From an uncultured Lachnobacterium sp. (GTDB lineage: Bacteria; Bacillota; Clostridia; Lachnospirales; Lachnospiraceae): a DNA stretch of 15,551 bases. The number at the start of each line of letters is the position of its first letter. The first letter of the stretch is position 1. Positions 14,159-15,551 of the stretch are shown here, piece by piece. The notes under the pieces were generated by a model, which saw nothing but the letters and a program-made list of their open reading frames with translations, made no database searches and was not told the origin of the DNA. Position numbers and translations under genes: made by a program. The stretch lies in contig URYB01000022.1 of NCBI GenBank assembly GCA_900552085.1, positions 1 through 15,551 of the forward strand, written 5' to 3'.

Positions 14159-14273
14159 TAGGTTGCATTATTATGGTGCACTAGGCATTTCCATGCTCTT
14201 TTTTAGGAAAATTCCTATGTGATGAAATTAGTTTATAAACTAGATGCAAATAAAAACGAGAGGTGAAACGTCA

Positions 14274-15551
14274 ATGGAGAAAAACAGAATACGTCCAGTC
14301 AAGGCTGGAAAAGGCATGCGTATGAGTTACTCAAGACAAAAAGAGGTTTTGCAGATGCCAAACCTGATCGAAGTCCAGAAGGATTCCTATAAATGGTTCC
14401 TGGATGAAGGTCTCAAAGAGGCTTTTGCAGATATCTCCCCGATCACAGATTACAGTGGTCACTTGAGTCTGGAGTTCGTAGATTTTACATTATGCGAAGA
14501 TGATGTGAAGTATACAATCCCAGAGTGTAAGGAAAGAGATGCAACATACGCTGCACCTTTGAAAGTCAAGGTTAGACTTCATAACAAAGAGACAGATGAG
14601 ATTAATGAGCATGAAATTTTCATGGGTGATCTGCCTCTTATGACAGAGACCGGTACATTTGTTATCAATGGAGCTGAGCGTGTAATCGTCAGCCAGTTGG
14701 TACGTTCCCCTGGTATCTATTATGGTATTGCTCACGATAAAGTGGGTAAGACTTTGTATTCCTGCACCGTTATTCCAAACCGTGGTGCATGGTTAGAGTA
14801 TGAGACTGACTCCAATGACGTTTTCAGTGTTCGTGTAGATAGAACCCGTAAGGTGCCGATTACTGTATTACTTCGTGCACTTGGTGTAGGTACAAACCAG
14901 CAGATTATCGATATGTTTGGTGAGGAACCAAAGATTATGGCTTCCTTACAGAAGGACCCTGCAATTACCGAGCGTGAGCCACAGGGTAGTTTCGAAGCTG
15001 GTTTATTAGAGTTATATAAGAAGATTCGCCCAGGCGAGCCACTTTCTGTAGAGAGTGCAGAAAGCCTGATCACTGCAATGTTCTTTGATCCTAGAAGATA
15101 TGATCTGGCTAAGGTTGGCCGTTACAAGTTCAATAAGAAACTTGCATTAAAGAATCGTATCAACGGACAGGTTCTTGCAGAGGATGTATTGGATCCATCT
15201 ACAGGTGAAGTTCTCGCAGAGGCAGGAACTACTGTGACAAGAGAACTTGCAGATCAGATTCAGAATGCTGCTGTTCCATTTGTATGGATTCAGACAGAGA
15301 CCAGAAATACAAAAGTACTTTCTTCTATGATGGTTGATATCAGAAGCTGGATTCCGGAGATTGAAGATCCGGAGAGCATCGGCATCCACGAGCTGGTTTA
15401 CTATCCGGTACTTGCTCAGATTATGGAAGAGTATACAACTCTTGAGGACCGTATTGAGGCAATCAAGAGAGAAATCGCAGACCTGATTCCAAAGCATATT
15501 ACAAAAGAGGATATCTTCGCATCCATCAACTACAATATGCATCTGGAGTGG
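14274..15551 (+). CDS. rpoB: RNA polymerase beta subunit (RpoB), 3' end beyond window
   Basis: RpoB is the beta subunit of RNA polymerase. The first 426 codons are present and the frame is open to the last base. Conserved segments include SYSRQKEVLQMPNLIEVQKD-type N-terminus, GTFVINGAERVIVSQLVRSP (around residue 126), VRVDRTRKVPITVLLRALG, and FFDPRRYDLAKVGRYKFNKK (around residue 270), all typical of beta. The rifampicin-binding region lies beyond the visible part. The ATG at 14274 follows GAGAGGTG by about 9 nt. The gene is normally next to rplL; here an insertion sequence separates the two, yet its promoter and leader remain intact on the near side of the element. Confidence 0.98.
   Translation, partial: MEKNRIRPVKAGKGMRMSYSRQKEVLQMPNLIEVQKDSYKWFLDEGLKEAFADISPITDYSGHLSLEFVDFTLCEDDVKYTIPECKERDATYAAPLKVKVRLHNKETDEINEHEIFMGDLPLMTETGTFVINGAERVIVSQLVRSPGIYYGIAHDKVGKTLYSCTVIPNRGAWLEYETDSNDVFSVRVDRTRKVPITVLLRALGVGTNQQIIDMFGEEPKIMASLQKDPAITEREPQGSFEAGLLELYKKIRPGEPLSVESAESLITAMFFDPRRYDLAKVGRYKFNKKLALKNRINGQVLAEDVLDPSTGEVLAEAGTTVTRELADQIQNAAVPFVWIQTETRNTKVLSSMMVDIRSWIPEIEDPESIGIHELVYYPVLAQIMEEYTTLEDRIEAIKREIADLIPKHITKEDIFASINYNMHLEW

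Overview
The window looks like a chromosomal segment of a motile, low-GC Clostridia. The best guess is a member of the Lachnospiraceae (Roseburia/Butyrivibrio-like), inferred from the FliW-CsrA pair in a late flagellar operon, a zinc-type 49-residue L33, a short single-span SecE, strong AAGGAGG ribosome binding sites and a Firmicutes-type L10 attenuation leader. The genus assignment is inference only.

Region 1 (1-6820) is the downstream part of a flagellar operon, all on the + strand: flgK (5' end outside the window), flgL, fliW, csrA, flaG, fliD, fliS and a coiled-coil FliT/FlgN-type chaperone candidate. FlgK and FlgL join hook to filament, FliD caps the filament, FliS chaperones flagellin, and FliW and CsrA form the partner switch that couples flagellin level to translation. 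The csrA-flaG gap holds several hairpins and clustered GGA motifs. A bidirectional terminator at 6777-6817 ends this operon and also the convergent gene that follows.

Region 2 (6817-8213) is a single minus-strand gene with its own near-consensus sigma-A promoter. It encodes a 431-residue protein resembling the inner domains of FliD without the usual FliD termini. It is the least familiar protein in the window.

Region 3 (8286-12028) is the standard secE-nusG-rplKAJL neighbourhood on the + strand: rpmG, secE, nusG, rplK, rplA, rplJ and rplL. It carries a promoter before rpmG, a long structured RNA segment between rplK and rplA, and a consensus promoter with an operator-like inverted repeat before rplJ. 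An L10 leader with an intrinsic attenuator follows that promoter, and a strong terminator follows rplL.

Region 4 (12068-14158) is an intact IS1634-like insertion sequence of about 1.99 kb, transposase on the - strand, inserted between rplL and rpoB. It is flanked by a perfect direct repeat of 51-52 bp. That repeat contains a good sigma-A promoter (TTGCAT, 17 nt, TATAGT), which is evidently the rpoB promoter. The insertion therefore duplicated the promoter of an essential operon: the right copy still drives rpoB, and the left copy now fires into the element, antisense to the transposase. This is the most striking structure in the window.

Region 5 (14159-15551) is the rpoB leader and the first 426 codons of rpoB, which runs off the window end.
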